The notes: generated from the sequence alone by a model not told the origin. Counted from the stretch's first letter, positions 6,691-14,668 are shown. The stretch: DNA of 64,000 bases from JBFMCT01 sp046565765 (GCA_046565765.1 JBKHXX010000053.1:1-64000); one strand, 5' to 3'. Numbers and translations are program-made.

Positions 6691-7494
6691 TTGGACGACC
6701 GGCCCATCGGCATGTTCGACAGCGGGTTCGGCGGGCTCACGGTGGCCCGCGCCTTCATCGACCTGCTGCCCGCCGAGGACCTCGTCTACTTCGGGGACAC
6801 CGGTCGCTACCCCTACGGCCCCCGCCCCCTCGACGACGTGCGGGCCTATGCCCAGCAGATCGCCGACCTGCTCTGCGACGTCCACGGGGTGAAGCTCCTG
6901 GTGGTGGCGTGCAACACGGCCACCGCCGCCGCCCTCGACGTCCTGCGCAAGGACTGTCCCGTCCCGGTGGTGGGGGTGATCGAGCCCGGGGTGCGGGCCG
7001 CGGTCGCGGCCACCCGCAACGGGCGCATCGGGGTGATCGGCACCGTCGGCACCATCGGCTCGGGCGCCTACCAGACGGCCGTGCTCGACACCGGCAAGGA
7101 CGTGCGGCTCACCTGCGCCTCGTGCCCCGGCTTCGTGGAGCTGGTGGAGAAGGGCGAGACGGTCAGCGACCAGACCTACGTGCTGGCCGAGCGGCTGCTG
7201 GCGCCGGTGCGCCAGGCCGCCGTCGACACGCTGCTGCTGGGCTGCACCCACTACCCGTTCCTCGCCCGCACCATCGGCGACGTGATGGGCCGGGGAGTGG
7301 TGCTGGTGTCGTCGGCCGACGAGACCGCCTTCGAGGTGCGCGCCGTGCTGGCCGACCGCAGGCTGATGGCGACGGCCGGGCGCGAGGGTCGCCACCAGTT
7401 CATCTCCTCGGGCGACGTGGCCTGGTTCCGAGAGCTGGGCGCTCGGCTGCTGGGGCCGGAGCTGGGCAACGTCGAGGAGTGGCGATGGGAGTGA
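6691..7494 (+). CDS. murI: Glutamate racemase
   Basis: A 267-residue cofactor-independent racemase that supplies D-glutamate for peptidoglycan. MFDSGFGGLTVAR is the N-terminal family signature, and the two catalytic cysteines are seen in VACNTAT (Cys74) and GCTHYPF (Cys185). It starts with TTG at 6691, 6 bases after cysM, and its end overlaps the next gene by 10 bases, so it belongs to the same transcription unit. Confidence 0.95.
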   Translation: MDDRPIGMFDSGFGGLTVARAFIDLLPAEDLVYFGDTGRYPYGPRPLDDVRAYAQQIADLLCDVHGVKLLVVACNTATAAALDVLRKDCPVPVVGVIEPGVRAAVAATRNGRIGVIGTVGTIGSGAYQTAVLDTGKDVRLTCASCPGFVELVEKGETVSDQTYVLAERLLAPVRQAAVDTLLLGCTHYPFLARTIGDVMGRGVVLVSSADETAFEVRAVLADRRLMATAGREGRHQFISSGDVAWFRELGARLLGPELGNVEEWRWE

Positions 7495-8213
7495 CCCTCA
7501 CCGTGCTCGGCTGTTCCGGGTCGTACCCGGGGCCGGGCGGGGCCTGCAGCGGGTACCTGGTCGACGACGGGAGCACCCGGCTGTGGGTGGACGCCGGCTC
7601 CGGCACGCTCGCCAACCTCCAGCGCCACGTCGACCCGGGGCAGCTCGACGCCGTCCTCCTCAGCCACGAGCACCCCGACCACTGGGCCGACCTGGAGGGG
7701 TGGCACAACGTGCTGCGGTTCGTCCTGATCAAGCAGCGGTTCCCCGTCTACGCCCCCGCCGGCCTGCGCCGCCACGTGTACCAGGACATGTCCCCGTGGA
7801 TCACCTGGTACGACGTGGCCGAGGCCGACAAGGTCGCCATCGGCACCTACGACGTCACCTTCTCCCGCACCGACCACGGCCCCGAGACGCTGGCCATGCG
7901 CATCGACGCCCCCGGCTCGGGGAAGTCGCTCGGGTACTCGGCCGACACCGGGCCGGGGTGGTCGCTCGAGGCCCTCGGGGCGGGGCTCGACCTCGCCCTG
8001 GTGGAGGCCACCGTCCCCCGATCCCTGGAGGGAGCCATGCAGCACCTGTCCGCCCGCCAGGCGGGGCAGACGGCCCGGGCGGCAGGCGCCGCCGGGGTGG
8101 TCCTGACCCACCTGTGGCCCAACCTCGACCGCGACCGGGCCCGGCACGAGGGGTCGGAGGCGTTCGGGGCCCCCGTCGAGATCGCCACCGTCGGCCGGAG
8201 CTTCACCCTGTGA
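7485..8213 (+). CDS. MBL-fold hydrolase (Rv1339-like)
   Basis: A 242-residue metallo-beta-lactamase-fold protein. LLSHEHPDHWADL holds the metal site HxHxDH (His61, His63, Asp65, His66); YSADTGPG and LTHLWPN supply further ligands. It resembles RNase Z-like and atypical cyclic-nucleotide phosphodiesterase members, and the mycobacterial gene at this position (between murI and rph) has been reported as a cAMP phosphodiesterase. The substrate here is inferred, not shown. The ATG at 7485 overlaps murI by 10 bases. Confidence 0.85.
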   Translation: MGVTLTVLGCSGSYPGPGGACSGYLVDDGSTRLWVDAGSGTLANLQRHVDPGQLDAVLLSHEHPDHWADLEGWHNVLRFVLIKQRFPVYAPAGLRRHVYQDMSPWITWYDVAEADKVAIGTYDVTFSRTDHGPETLAMRIDAPGSGKSLGYSADTGPGWSLEALGAGLDLALVEATVPRSLEGAMQHLSARQAGQTARAAGAAGVVLTHLWPNLDRDRARHEGSEAFGAPVEIATVGRSFTL

Positions 8214-8953
8214 GCCCCCGGCCCGACGGGCGGGAGCCCGACGACCTCCGGCCACTTTCGTTCGTGCGGGACTACACCGAGTTCGCCCCCGGGTCTGTGC
8301 TGGTGAGCATGGGCCGCACCAAGGTGCTGTGCACGGCCTCGGTCGACGAGCGGGTGCCGCCGTGGATGCGCGGCCAGGGCAAGGGCTGGGTCACGGCCGA
8401 GTACTCCATGCTGCCCGGGTCGACCAGCGAGCGCAGCGACCGGGAGGTCAACCGGGGCAAGCCGTCGGGACGGACGCAGGAGATCCAGCGGCTGATCGGG
8501 CGCTCGCTGCGGGCGGTGATCGACATGGTTGCTCTGGGCGAGCGCCAGGTGATGCTCGACTGCGACGTGCTCCAGGCCGACGGCGGCACCCGCACCGCCT
8601 CCATCTGCGGGGCCTACGTGGCCCTGCACGACGCCTGCACCCGGATGGTCCAGGCCGGGCGGCTGCCGGCCCACCCCCTGACCGCGGCGTGCGCGGCCGT
8701 GTCGGTGGGGATCGTGGACGGCGTGCCCCTGCTCGACCTCGACTACGCCGCCGACGTGCGGGCCGAGGTCGACATGAACGTGGTCATGACGTCGGAAGGC
8801 CGGTTCGTAGAGGTGCAGGGCACGGCCGAGGGGCTGCCCTTCACCCGCTCCGAGCTGGACGACCTCCTGGGGCTGGCCGAGCACGGCATCGCCTTCATCC
8901 TCGAGGCCCAGGCCGAGGCGCTGGCGGTCCCCCCGCCCGCCCGGCCCCGCTGA
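8210..8953 (+). CDS. rph: Ribonuclease PH
   Basis: A 247-residue phosphorolytic exoribonuclease that trims tRNA 3' ends. The start is set by GTG 8210, which overlaps the previous stop as GTGA and gives the family N-terminus RPDGREPDDLRP. Internal signatures are GSVLVSMGRTKVLCTASV, QGKGWVTAEYSMLPGST, LDCDVLQADGGTRTASI and the phosphate-binding region around RGKPSGRTQEIQRLIGRSLR. rdgB follows after 10 bases. Confidence 0.95.
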   Translation: MSPRPDGREPDDLRPLSFVRDYTEFAPGSVLVSMGRTKVLCTASVDERVPPWMRGQGKGWVTAEYSMLPGSTSERSDREVNRGKPSGRTQEIQRLIGRSLRAVIDMVALGERQVMLDCDVLQADGGTRTASICGAYVALHDACTRMVQAGRLPAHPLTAACAAVSVGIVDGVPLLDLDYAADVRAEVDMNVVMTSEGRFVEVQGTAEGLPFTRSELDDLLGLAEHGIAFILEAQAEALAVPPPARPR

Positions 8954-8963
8954 CCGGCGGGTC

Positions 8964-9557
8964 GTGCGGCTCCTCCTGGCCTCGGCCAACCCCGACAAGG
9001 CCCGCGAGATCGCCGGCCTGCTGGCCTCCGCCCACGTGGAGCTGCTGCCCCGTCCCGCCACGCTGGGCAACGTGGACGAGACGGGCGACACGCTGGAGGG
9101 CAACGCCCTGCTCAAGGCCCGGGCGGTGATGCAGGCGGCGGCCGAGGCGGCGGTGGCCGACGACACCGGCCTCGAGGTCGACGCCCTGGGCGGCCGGCCC
9201 GGGGTCCACGCCGCCCGCTACGCGGGCGAGGGCGCCACCTACGCCGACAACGTGGCCAAGCTGCTGGCGGAGATGGAGGGGGTCACCGACCGCCGGGCCC
9301 GCTTCCGCACGGTGGCCGCCGTGGTCTGGCCCGGCGGGCGGGAAGTCGTCGCCCACGGGGTCGTGGAGGGCGTGATCACCGACGTCCCTCGGGGGACGGG
9401 CGGGTTCGGCTACGACGCGGTCTTCGTCCCCGAGGGGGGTCGGGGCCTCACCTACGCGGAGATGAGCCTTCCCGAGAAGCAGGCCATCTCCCACCGGGGC
9501 CGGGCCTTCCGGGCCCTGGCCGAACTGTTGTCTCTCGAGTACCGCATCGGTACCTGA
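8964..9557 (+). CDS. rdgB: dITP/XTP pyrophosphatase
   Basis: A 197-residue Ham1/RdgB-family enzyme that removes non-canonical purine nucleoside triphosphates such as dITP and XTP. LLLASANPDKAREI is the N-terminal nucleotide-binding motif; ADDTGLEVDALGGRPGVHAA and GGFGYDAVFVPEGG are the family signatures. It starts with GTG 8964. This is the last gene of the plus-strand operon; the lipoprotein gene on the other strand ends 6 bases away. Confidence 0.94.
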   Translation: MRLLLASANPDKAREIAGLLASAHVELLPRPATLGNVDETGDTLEGNALLKARAVMQAAAEAAVADDTGLEVDALGGRPGVHAARYAGEGATYADNVAKLLAEMEGVTDRRARFRTVAAVVWPGGREVVAHGVVEGVITDVPRGTGGFGYDAVFVPEGGRGLTYAEMSLPEKQAISHRGRAFRALAELLSLEYRIGT

Positions 9558-9563
9558 GAGACA

Positions 9564-10451
9564 TCACTTCGTCCAGCCCTCGGGCAGCCACGTGTCGAAG
9601 TAGTAGACCTGCCAGTGGTAGTAGCCGAAGTAGGCCCGCTCGTCGGCCTTCATCTGGTCGGCGTAGGCGCTGACCGCCCGCACGTAGCGGTTGGACGGGT
9701 TGTAGCGGAACAGGGCGTTCTGCATGTTGCCCGGCGCGCCGTTCGCCTTGAGGAGGCGGGCGGCGGCATGGATGGAGTCGTGGTACGAGTTCACGTCGCC
9801 CCCGCCCCCGTAGGCAGCCCAGGTGGACGGGATGAACTGCATGGGGCCCTGGGCGCCGGCCGAGCTGTCGCCGCGGATGCGGCCCATCCTCGACTCGACC
9901 AGGTGGATGGCGGCCAGGTACTGCCAGCCCACACCGGTGGCCGCCTCGGCCGACTTGTACTCGGCCAGCAGGTCGGCGGGGGGCGGAGGGGCCACGATCC
10001 GCCATTCGGGCAGCTCACGCGACTCGCTCGACGAGAGGGCCCGCAGCTCGCGGGCGGCCATGACGTGGGCCTCGACGGTGGGCCGCACGTGAGGCGGCAG
10101 CCGGGCGTAGACGGTCGGCTCCCACTCGGGACGGAGGGCCAGGGCCCGGGTGGCGACCTGCTGGGTGTGGCCCAGCCGGGGCAGGTCGCCCGCCGGCGTG
10201 GCGGGGTTGCGGATGGCCGTCTCCACCTGGGTGAGCTGCACGGCCAGCTCCTCGGGCGTGGACGCCGCCACCGGGGGACCGGGCGGGACCGTGGTGGTGG
10301 GGGCAGGCGGGGCGGCGGCGGCCGCCGGCGCCACCGTGGAGTCGCTCTGCGACACGTCGGCGGCCCCCCCGCCGTCGCCGCCTCCGCCGCCGCTGCAGCC
10401 GGCGAGGATGGCCAGCGCCAGCGCCGCGGCCACCGCCCGGCGGGACGTCAT
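9564..10451 (-). CDS. Lipoprotein lytic transglycosylase (SLT domain)
   Basis: A 295-residue predicted lipoprotein. The signal sequence ends in the lipobox LAGC followed by a Gly-rich linker. The C-terminal half is a Slt-type lysozyme-like domain: HLVESRMGRIRG contains the expected catalytic Glu, followed by SSAGAQGPMQFIPSTWAAYG and the NALFRYNPSNRYVRAVSAYA region. It would cleave the peptidoglycan glycan strand at the outer face of the membrane. The middle (about 60-150) is Pro/Thr-rich then helical and probably a spacer. Confidence 0.88.
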   Translation of the reverse strand: MTSRRAVAAALALAILAGCSGGGGGDGGGAADVSQSDSTVAPAAAAAPPAPTTTVPPGPPVAASTPEELAVQLTQVETAIRNPATPAGDLPRLGHTQQVATRALALRPEWEPTVYARLPPHVRPTVEAHVMAARELRALSSSESRELPEWRIVAPPPPADLLAEYKSAEAATGVGWQYLAAIHLVESRMGRIRGDSSAGAQGPMQFIPSTWAAYGGGGDVNSYHDSIHAAARLLKANGAPGNMQNALFRYNPSNRYVRAVSAYADQMKADERAYFGYYHWQVYYFDTWLPEGWTK

Positions 10452-10658
10452 CTAGACCTTCTGCACCTCGTCGTAGCCCGCCTCGGAGATGGCGGCCAGC
10501 ACGGCGGCCTCGGCGGCGTCGCCTTGCACCGTCACCCGCTTGGAGTCGACGTCGACCTCGACCCGGTCGACGCCGGCCACCCCGCCGACCTCGCTCTCGA
10601 TGGCGGCCTTGCAGTGCCCGCAGTGGATGGCGGGGACGACGTAGTTGAGCGTGCTCAT
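10452..10658 (-). CDS. Heavy-metal-associated (HMA) domain protein, CopZ-like
   Basis: A 68-residue single HMA domain. AIHCGHCKAAIESEV has the metal-binding CxxC, and the rest follows the ferredoxin-like fold to ISEAGYDEVQKV. Such proteins usually act as copper chaperones or are the free form of a P-type ATPase domain. No copper ATPase or CsoR is seen nearby. It is divergent from the PadR-like gene with a perfect inverted repeat between them, so both may answer to the same regulator. Confidence 0.88.
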   Translation of the reverse strand: MSTLNYVVPAIHCGHCKAAIESEVGGVAGVDRVEVDVDSKRVTVQGDAAEAAVLAAISEAGYDEVQKV

Positions 10659-10692
10659 GACGCGAACGCTATCCCCGTACGGCTGGTATGGT

Positions 10693-10710
10693 TTGTGAAA
10701 GTCTTCACAA
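10693..10710. promoter_or_regulatory. Operator-like perfect inverted repeat
   Basis: TTGTGAA-AGTC-TTCACAA, a perfect 7-4-7 palindrome in the 90-bp gap between the divergent HMA gene and the PadR-like gene. A TATGGT box (10687-10692) on the plus strand directly precedes it, so a bound protein would cover the transcription start of the regulator gene. Autoregulation by the PadR-like protein is the simplest reading. Confidence 0.6.
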
Positions 10711-10748
10711 GTCCCACAAGTCCGGGTGGCGAGGGAAGGAGCGTGGTG

Positions 10749-11111
10749 ATGACGGCATCCCGAGGAGTACCCAGCTCCGTGCTCGCCCCGCGCAACTACC
10801 TGCAGGGCTGCCTGCTCCTTCTGCTGGCGGAGTTCCCCAGCCACGGCTACGAGCTGGTCGAGCGCGTGTCGGACCTCGGCATCCCCACCATCGACCCGCC
10901 CGCCGTCTACCGGGCGCTGCGGGCGATGAGTGAGGACGGGCTCCTCGAGTCGTCGCTGGACGACTCCGGCCCCGGGCCGACGCGGCGGTGCTACCGGGTC
11001 AGCGACTCGGGCGCGGCTGCCCTGGAGGCATGGGCGGCCACGGTGAACGACAGTGCGTCGTCGCTGAACTCGTTCGTCACCCGCCACCGCCAGCTGGTCG
11101 CCCAGGCCTGA
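10749..11111 (+). CDS. PadR-like winged-helix regulator
   Basis: A 120-residue DNA-binding protein. NYLQGCLLLLLAEFPSHGYELVERV and the PPAVYRALRAMSEDGLLESS winged helix are PadR-type; TRRCYRVSDSGAAALEAWA forms the wing and the start of the C-terminal dimer helix. ATG 10749 is chosen because GGAAGGAG ends 7 bases upstream; GTG codons at 10743 and 10746 are too close to that site. The palindrome at 10693-10710 is the likely operator. It ends one base before the next gene on the other strand. Confidence 0.82.
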   Translation: MTASRGVPSSVLAPRNYLQGCLLLLLAEFPSHGYELVERVSDLGIPTIDPPAVYRALRAMSEDGLLESSLDDSGPGPTRRCYRVSDSGAAALEAWAATVNDSASSLNSFVTRHRQLVAQA

Positions 11112-11888
11112 TCACCGCACCGTCGGCGTCGTCGTCGACGTGGTCGTCGCCGGGAAGGTCGTCGGCACGGTCAGGGCGGGCACGGTGGTCGCTCCGGCCG
11201 TCGTCGTGACGGTCACCCCCGTGGTCGTCGAGGCGGGAGTGGACGTGCTCGTGGTCGTGGTGGCCATCGTCGTGGTCTCCTCCACCAGGCTCGTGACGGT
11301 GGTGGTCACGCCCGAGCGCACCCGCCGCGAACCGTCGTCGTCGCGGCCGAGCAGCAGGGCGGCGAGCACGACCACCAGCACCGCGCCGAGCACACCACCC
11401 GCGATCCGGACGTCGCGGCGCCGCACCCACGGCACCGGCCTCACCGCCGCCGGCCGGGCCCGCTCCGCCCGGGTCACGGGCGGGGCCGGGTCGATGCGGG
11501 TGGCGTCGTCGGCCCGGTCGGCCCGCACCGTCGGCTCCACCGAGCGGGTGGGCTCGGGGCCGGGCGCCATCGCCTGTGTGGGCTCGGGAGGGGCCGGCTC
11601 CGGCGGCGGGTCCTGCGGTGCGTCCTGCGGCGGGTACCACTTGCCGTCGGACGCCAGCCACCAGCCCTCCGGGTGGGAGTCGTGGCGGTAGTCGGGGTGC
11701 GCCTCCGGCGGGTACCACTTGCCGTCGGACGCCCGCCACCACCCCTGGCCCTGCGATCGGTCGCTCAAGGGGCGCCGGCGGCCCGGTTCGAGCTCCCGCG
11801 CTCGATCAGGGTGGGTCGGACGTCGGGTCTCTGAGCAGGGCGTTGGCGTTGTCTCACGAGGTCTCCGGTACGGATCCGTCGGGACCAT
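11112..11888 (-). CDS. Membrane protein with two GWW.ASDGKWYPP repeats
   Basis: A 258-residue protein. Two copies of a short aromatic motif (GWWRASDGKWYPP at 49-61, GWWLASDGKWYPP at 75-87) are followed by a Pro/Glu-rich stretch, one membrane helix (around IAGGVLGAVLVVVLAALLLG, residues 160-180) and a Thr-rich tail. The motif resembles the short tryptophan repeats (DUF2510-like) found before membrane segments in actinobacterial proteins, with the repeats probably cytoplasmic. Function unknown. The start at 11888 may be too far upstream; the coding character is clear from the repeats onward. Confidence 0.7.
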   Translation of the reverse strand: MVPTDPYRRPRETTPTPCSETRRPTHPDRARELEPGRRRPLSDRSQGQGWWRASDGKWYPPEAHPDYRHDSHPEGWWLASDGKWYPPQDAPQDPPPEPAPPEPTQAMAPGPEPTRSVEPTVRADRADDATRIDPAPPVTRAERARPAAVRPVPWVRRRDVRIAGGVLGAVLVVVLAALLLGRDDDGSRRVRSGVTTTVTSLVEETTTMATTTTSTSTPASTTTGVTVTTTAGATTVPALTVPTTFPATTTSTTTPTVR

Positions 11889-11914
11889 CCAGGGTAATCA
11901 CCCGAGGGACGCGC

Positions 11915-12451
11915 TCAGCCCGGGTGCCGCATCCGGAGCATCCACCGGAAGGTCGGCGGAGGGGCGGGCGGGACGTTCGCCTCGTTGCGCCGGCGGCGGA
12001 CCTCCAGCTGGAGGCTTTCCTCGCCCCGCTTCATCGCCCAGTGGTGGTTGGCGGAGAACGCCGGCCGCAGCAGCCAGCTCAGGCGGCGCAGCAGCGGCTT
12101 GGATGCCATCACCCGCCAGTCGTAGGTGATGCGCACTTCGTGGCCTTGCGCTTGGAAGAGCCACCGACCCACGCCCTCCAGGTCGCCGGTGGCCGACAGC
12201 GCGAACCCCTCGTCCGTCAGCGGTTCGGTGACCTGCAACCTCCAGCGCAACGTGTAGGGGAGCCAGCCCTTCGTGTGCAGATCGAGCGTCCGTCCCACAC
12301 CGTCGGGCCCGCCCCGGGCGACCTCCTCGACGCTGAGGTAGACCGAGGGCCACCAGCGGGGCAGCGACGCGCCGTCCCCCAGCACCGCCTTCACCTCGTC
12401 GACGGTCGCCGTCACCCGCCATTCGGTGACGAAGTGGTACGCAGTGCTCAC
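11915..12451 (-). CDS. SRPBCC-family protein
   Basis: A 178-residue START/Bet-v1-like (SRPBCC) protein. The first strand and helix (YHFVTEWRVTATVDEVKAVL), the W-P segment after it (SLPRWWPSVYLSV) and HEVRITYDWRVMASKPLLRR are typical of the hydrophobic-cavity fold that binds lipids or polyketide-like ligands. There is no further clue to the ligand. It is an isolated gene, with tRNA-Leu 71 bases upstream on the same strand. Confidence 0.78.
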   Translation of the reverse strand: MSTAYHFVTEWRVTATVDEVKAVLGDGASLPRWWPSVYLSVEEVARGGPDGVGRTLDLHTKGWLPYTLRWRLQVTEPLTDEGFALSATGDLEGVGRWLFQAQGHEVRITYDWRVMASKPLLRRLSWLLRPAFSANHHWAMKRGEESLQLEVRRRRNEANVPPAPPPTFRWMLRMRHPG

Positions 12452-12521
12452 CGCACGCTCCTTACGTCATCCCGGGCCGCCCGCGCAGGACACGCTTGGC
12501 GTCCACGCCGTGTGCCCCTCG

Positions 12522-12595
12522 TGCCGACGGAGAGATTCGAACTCTCACTGACGACGCCCTAAACGTCGTGCCTCTGCCGATTGGGCTACGCCGGC
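12522..12595 (-). tRNA. tRNA-Leu (anticodon UAG) with a short variable loop
   Basis: A complete 74-nt cloverleaf: acceptor GCCGGCG/CGTCGGC with discriminator A, anticodon stem CGACG/CGTCG around loop TTTAGGG (anticodon TAG at positions 34-36, reading CUA), and T arm GAGAG-TTCGAAT-CTCTC. The D stem has 3 bp. The variable region is only TCAGT (5 nt), whereas bacterial tRNA-Leu normally has a long arm. CCA is not encoded. Identity as Leu rests on the anticodon alone. Confidence 0.8.
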
Positions 12596-12631
12596 GGTGT
12601 TGACGAGGGCGGGGAACTACCCTCGGGCACC

Positions 12632-13222
12632 ATGATGCCTGATCTCACCGCCCAGATGACCCAGGGCGACCGCGCCAACGACGTCTACGCCCGGCTGCTC
12701 AAGGAGCGGATCGTCTTCCTGGGGTCGCAGGTCGACGACAACGTGGCCAACCTCATCTGCGCCCAGCTCCTCCTCCTTCAGAGCGAGGACGCCGACAAGG
12801 ACATCTTCCTGTACATCAACTCCCCGGGCGGGTCGGTGTCGGCGGGCATGGCCATCTACGACACGATGCAGTACGTGACCTGCGACGTCGGCACGATCTG
12901 CCTCGGCATGGCCGCGTCGATGGGCCAGTTCCTGCTGTGCGCGGGCACGCCCGGCAAGCGCTACGCCCTGCCCCACTCGCGGGTCCTGATGCACCAGCCG
13001 TCGGCCCGGATGGAAGGCGCCGCCGTCGACATCGCCATCCACGCCGAGCAGATCATGTACACCAAGCGGATCATGGCCGAGCGCATCGCCCAGCACACCG
13101 GCCAGAAGGTGGAGCAGATCGAGCTCGACTTCGACCGGGACCGCTGGTTCACGGCCGAGGAGGCCAAGAACTACGGGATCATCGACCACGTGATCTCCCG
13201 CCAGCACCAGGTGGCGGCCTAA
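12632..13222 (+). CDS. clpP: ATP-dependent Clp protease proteolytic subunit
   Basis: A 196-residue serine peptidase that forms the barrel of Clp proteases with a ClpX or ClpC ATPase. The catalytic triad is visible: Ser96 in GMAASMGQF, His121 in VLMHQPSARM and Asp170 in DFDRDRWF; YINSPGGSVSAGMAIYDTM forms the oxyanion region. Starts at 12632 or 12635 are both possible. TACCCT (12618-12623) lies 8 bases before the ATG, suggesting a leaderless mRNA. Only one clpP is here; many actinobacteria carry two side by side. Confidence 0.95.
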   Translation: MMPDLTAQMTQGDRANDVYARLLKERIVFLGSQVDDNVANLICAQLLLLQSEDADKDIFLYINSPGGSVSAGMAIYDTMQYVTCDVGTICLGMAASMGQFLLCAGTPGKRYALPHSRVLMHQPSARMEGAAVDIAIHAEQIMYTKRIMAERIAQHTGQKVEQIELDFDRDRWFTAEEAKNYGIIDHVISRQHQVAA

Positions 13223-13247
13223 CCACCACCCGGCGGTCGAGCAGCCC

Positions 13248-14144
13248 ATGCGGGTGCTCATCACGGGCTCGCACGGGCTCATCGGCGGGGCGCTGGCGGC
13301 CGCCCTGCGGCGCGACGGCCACCACGTCACACCGGTGGTGCGCGACCGCCTGCCCAGCCCCGGAGAGGCGTCGTGGGACCCCAACGAGGGCACGGCCGAC
13401 GCCGCCGCCATGGAGGGCCACGACGCCGCCGTCCACCTGGCCGGGGCCGGCATCGGGGACCACCGCTGGACCCGCCGCTACAAGGAGCAGGTGCTGGGCA
13501 GCCGCACCCGGGGAACCACGCTGCTGGCCACCACCCTGGCCCGCCTCGACCGCCCCCCGGCCGTCCTGGTCTCGGGCTCGGCCGTCGGCTTCTACGGCGA
13601 CCGCGGAGACGACGAGCTGACCGAGGACTGCGGCCCGGGGGCGGGGTTCCTGGCCGAGGTCGTGCGCCGGTGGGAGGCGTCGACGGCGCCCGCCGAAGAA
13701 GCGGGCATCCGGGTCGTGCACACCCGCAGCGGCGTCGTCCAGTCGCCCGAGGGCGGGGCGCTGGGGCGGCTGCTGCTCCCGTTCCGGCTCGGAGTGGGCG
13801 GGCGGTGGGGCTCGGGCCGGCAGTGGCTGAGCTGGGTGCACATCGACGACGAGGTGGGCGCCATCCGCCACGCCATCGAGACGGCGGGCCTCCGTGGGCC
13901 CGTGAACGTGACCTCGCCCCACCCGGTGCGCGTCGGCGACTACGCCCGGGCCCTGGGGCGGGCGGTTCGGCGGCCGGCCGTCCTGCCCACACCCACCCTG
14001 GCCCTGTACGCCCTGCTCGGGCGGCAGCTGACCCGGGAGATGCTGTTGGCGGGCCAGCGGGTGGTGCCGGCGCGGCTGGAGGCCACCGGGTACACGTTCC
14101 GCCATCCTCACATCGACCAGGCGCTGGCCGACTGTGTCGGCTGA
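13248..14144 (+). CDS. TIGR01777-type NAD(P)-dependent epimerase
   Basis: A 298-residue extended short-chain dehydrogenase of the YfcH group. The nucleotide-binding motif GSHGLIGGAL (7-16) is near the N-terminus; DAAVHLAGAGI, SGSAVGFYGDRGDDELTED and LSWVHIDDEVGAIRHAIE are characteristic, and the C-terminal LLAGQRVVPARLEATGYTF region is the short DUF1731 tail. The substrate is unknown for this group. The stop overlaps the RidA gene by 11 bases. Confidence 0.88.
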   Translation: MRVLITGSHGLIGGALAAALRRDGHHVTPVVRDRLPSPGEASWDPNEGTADAAAMEGHDAAVHLAGAGIGDHRWTRRYKEQVLGSRTRGTTLLATTLARLDRPPAVLVSGSAVGFYGDRGDDELTEDCGPGAGFLAEVVRRWEASTAPAEEAGIRVVHTRSGVVQSPEGGALGRLLLPFRLGVGGRWGSGRQWLSWVHIDDEVGAIRHAIETAGLRGPVNVTSPHPVRVGDYARALGRAVRRPAVLPTPTLALYALLGRQLTREMLLAGQRVVPARLEATGYTFRHPHIDQALADCVG

Positions 14145-14553
14145 ACGGCGGCCGGTCGAGCGGCTGCGCATCTCGTCCGGCTCGCCGTGGGAGCCGGTGA
14201 TCGGGTTCAGCCGGGCGGTGCGCATCGGTGACCGGGTGGTGGTGGCGGGCACCGCCCCGGTGTGGCCCGACGGCTCCTGCGACCCTGACCCGGCTGCGCA
14301 GGCGGAGCGGTGCCTGGAGATCGTCGTCGCTGCCCTCGCCGAGGCGGGGGCCGCCCCGGCCGACGTGGTCCGCACCCGGATGTACCTGACCGACGCGGCC
14401 GACGTGGTGGCGGTGGGCGAGGTCCACGGCCGCGTGTTCCGGGCGGCACGGCCGGCCGCCACCATCGTGGTGGTGGCCGCCCTGGCCGATCCGCGGTGGA
14501 AGGTGGAGATCGAGGTTGAGGCGGTGCTGGCCAGCAGCGGGAACGCAGGCTGA
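14134..14553 (+). CDS. RidA-family protein
   Basis: A 139-residue YjgF/YER057c/UK114-family protein. GDRVVVAGTAPVWPDG, CLEIVVAALAEAGAAPADVV, RTRMYLTDAAD and the C-terminal VEIEVEAVL match the fold; the Arg in VRTRMYL is at the position of the conserved Arg that binds carboxylates. Members hydrolyse reactive enamines and imines formed by PLP enzymes, but several subfamilies lack that activity. It starts with GTG 14134, overlapping the epimerase gene. Confidence 0.85.
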   Translation: MSAERRPVERLRISSGSPWEPVIGFSRAVRIGDRVVVAGTAPVWPDGSCDPDPAAQAERCLEIVVAALAEAGAAPADVVRTRMYLTDAADVVAVGEVHGRVFRAARPAATIVVVAALADPRWKVEIEVEAVLASSGNAG

Positions 14554-14653
14554 GGCCGGCGGGGGGGACCGGACCCGGCCTGCGTTCCGCTCAACTGCTT
14601 ACGACATATTAGCAACCAAGGAGTCGTGGGTATTCCTGGAAGCTCAGCCGTCG

Positions 14654-14668
14654 TACGCTGGGGACGTG
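14654..14668 (+). promoter_or_regulatory. -10 box and leaderless start of the HxlR gene
   Basis: TACGCT (14654-14659) stands 6 bases before GTG 14666, so transcription should begin at or next to the start codon. This decides the start over longer in-frame options upstream. ACGAC (14602-14606) and GTCGT (14624-14628) flank the -35 region with loose symmetry. Confidence 0.5.

Noticed and set aside
12522..12595. Amber-suppressor reading of the odd tRNA
   Set aside because: The anticodon is 5'-UAG-3', which reads CUA (Leu). A suppressor of UAG codons would need anticodon CUA.
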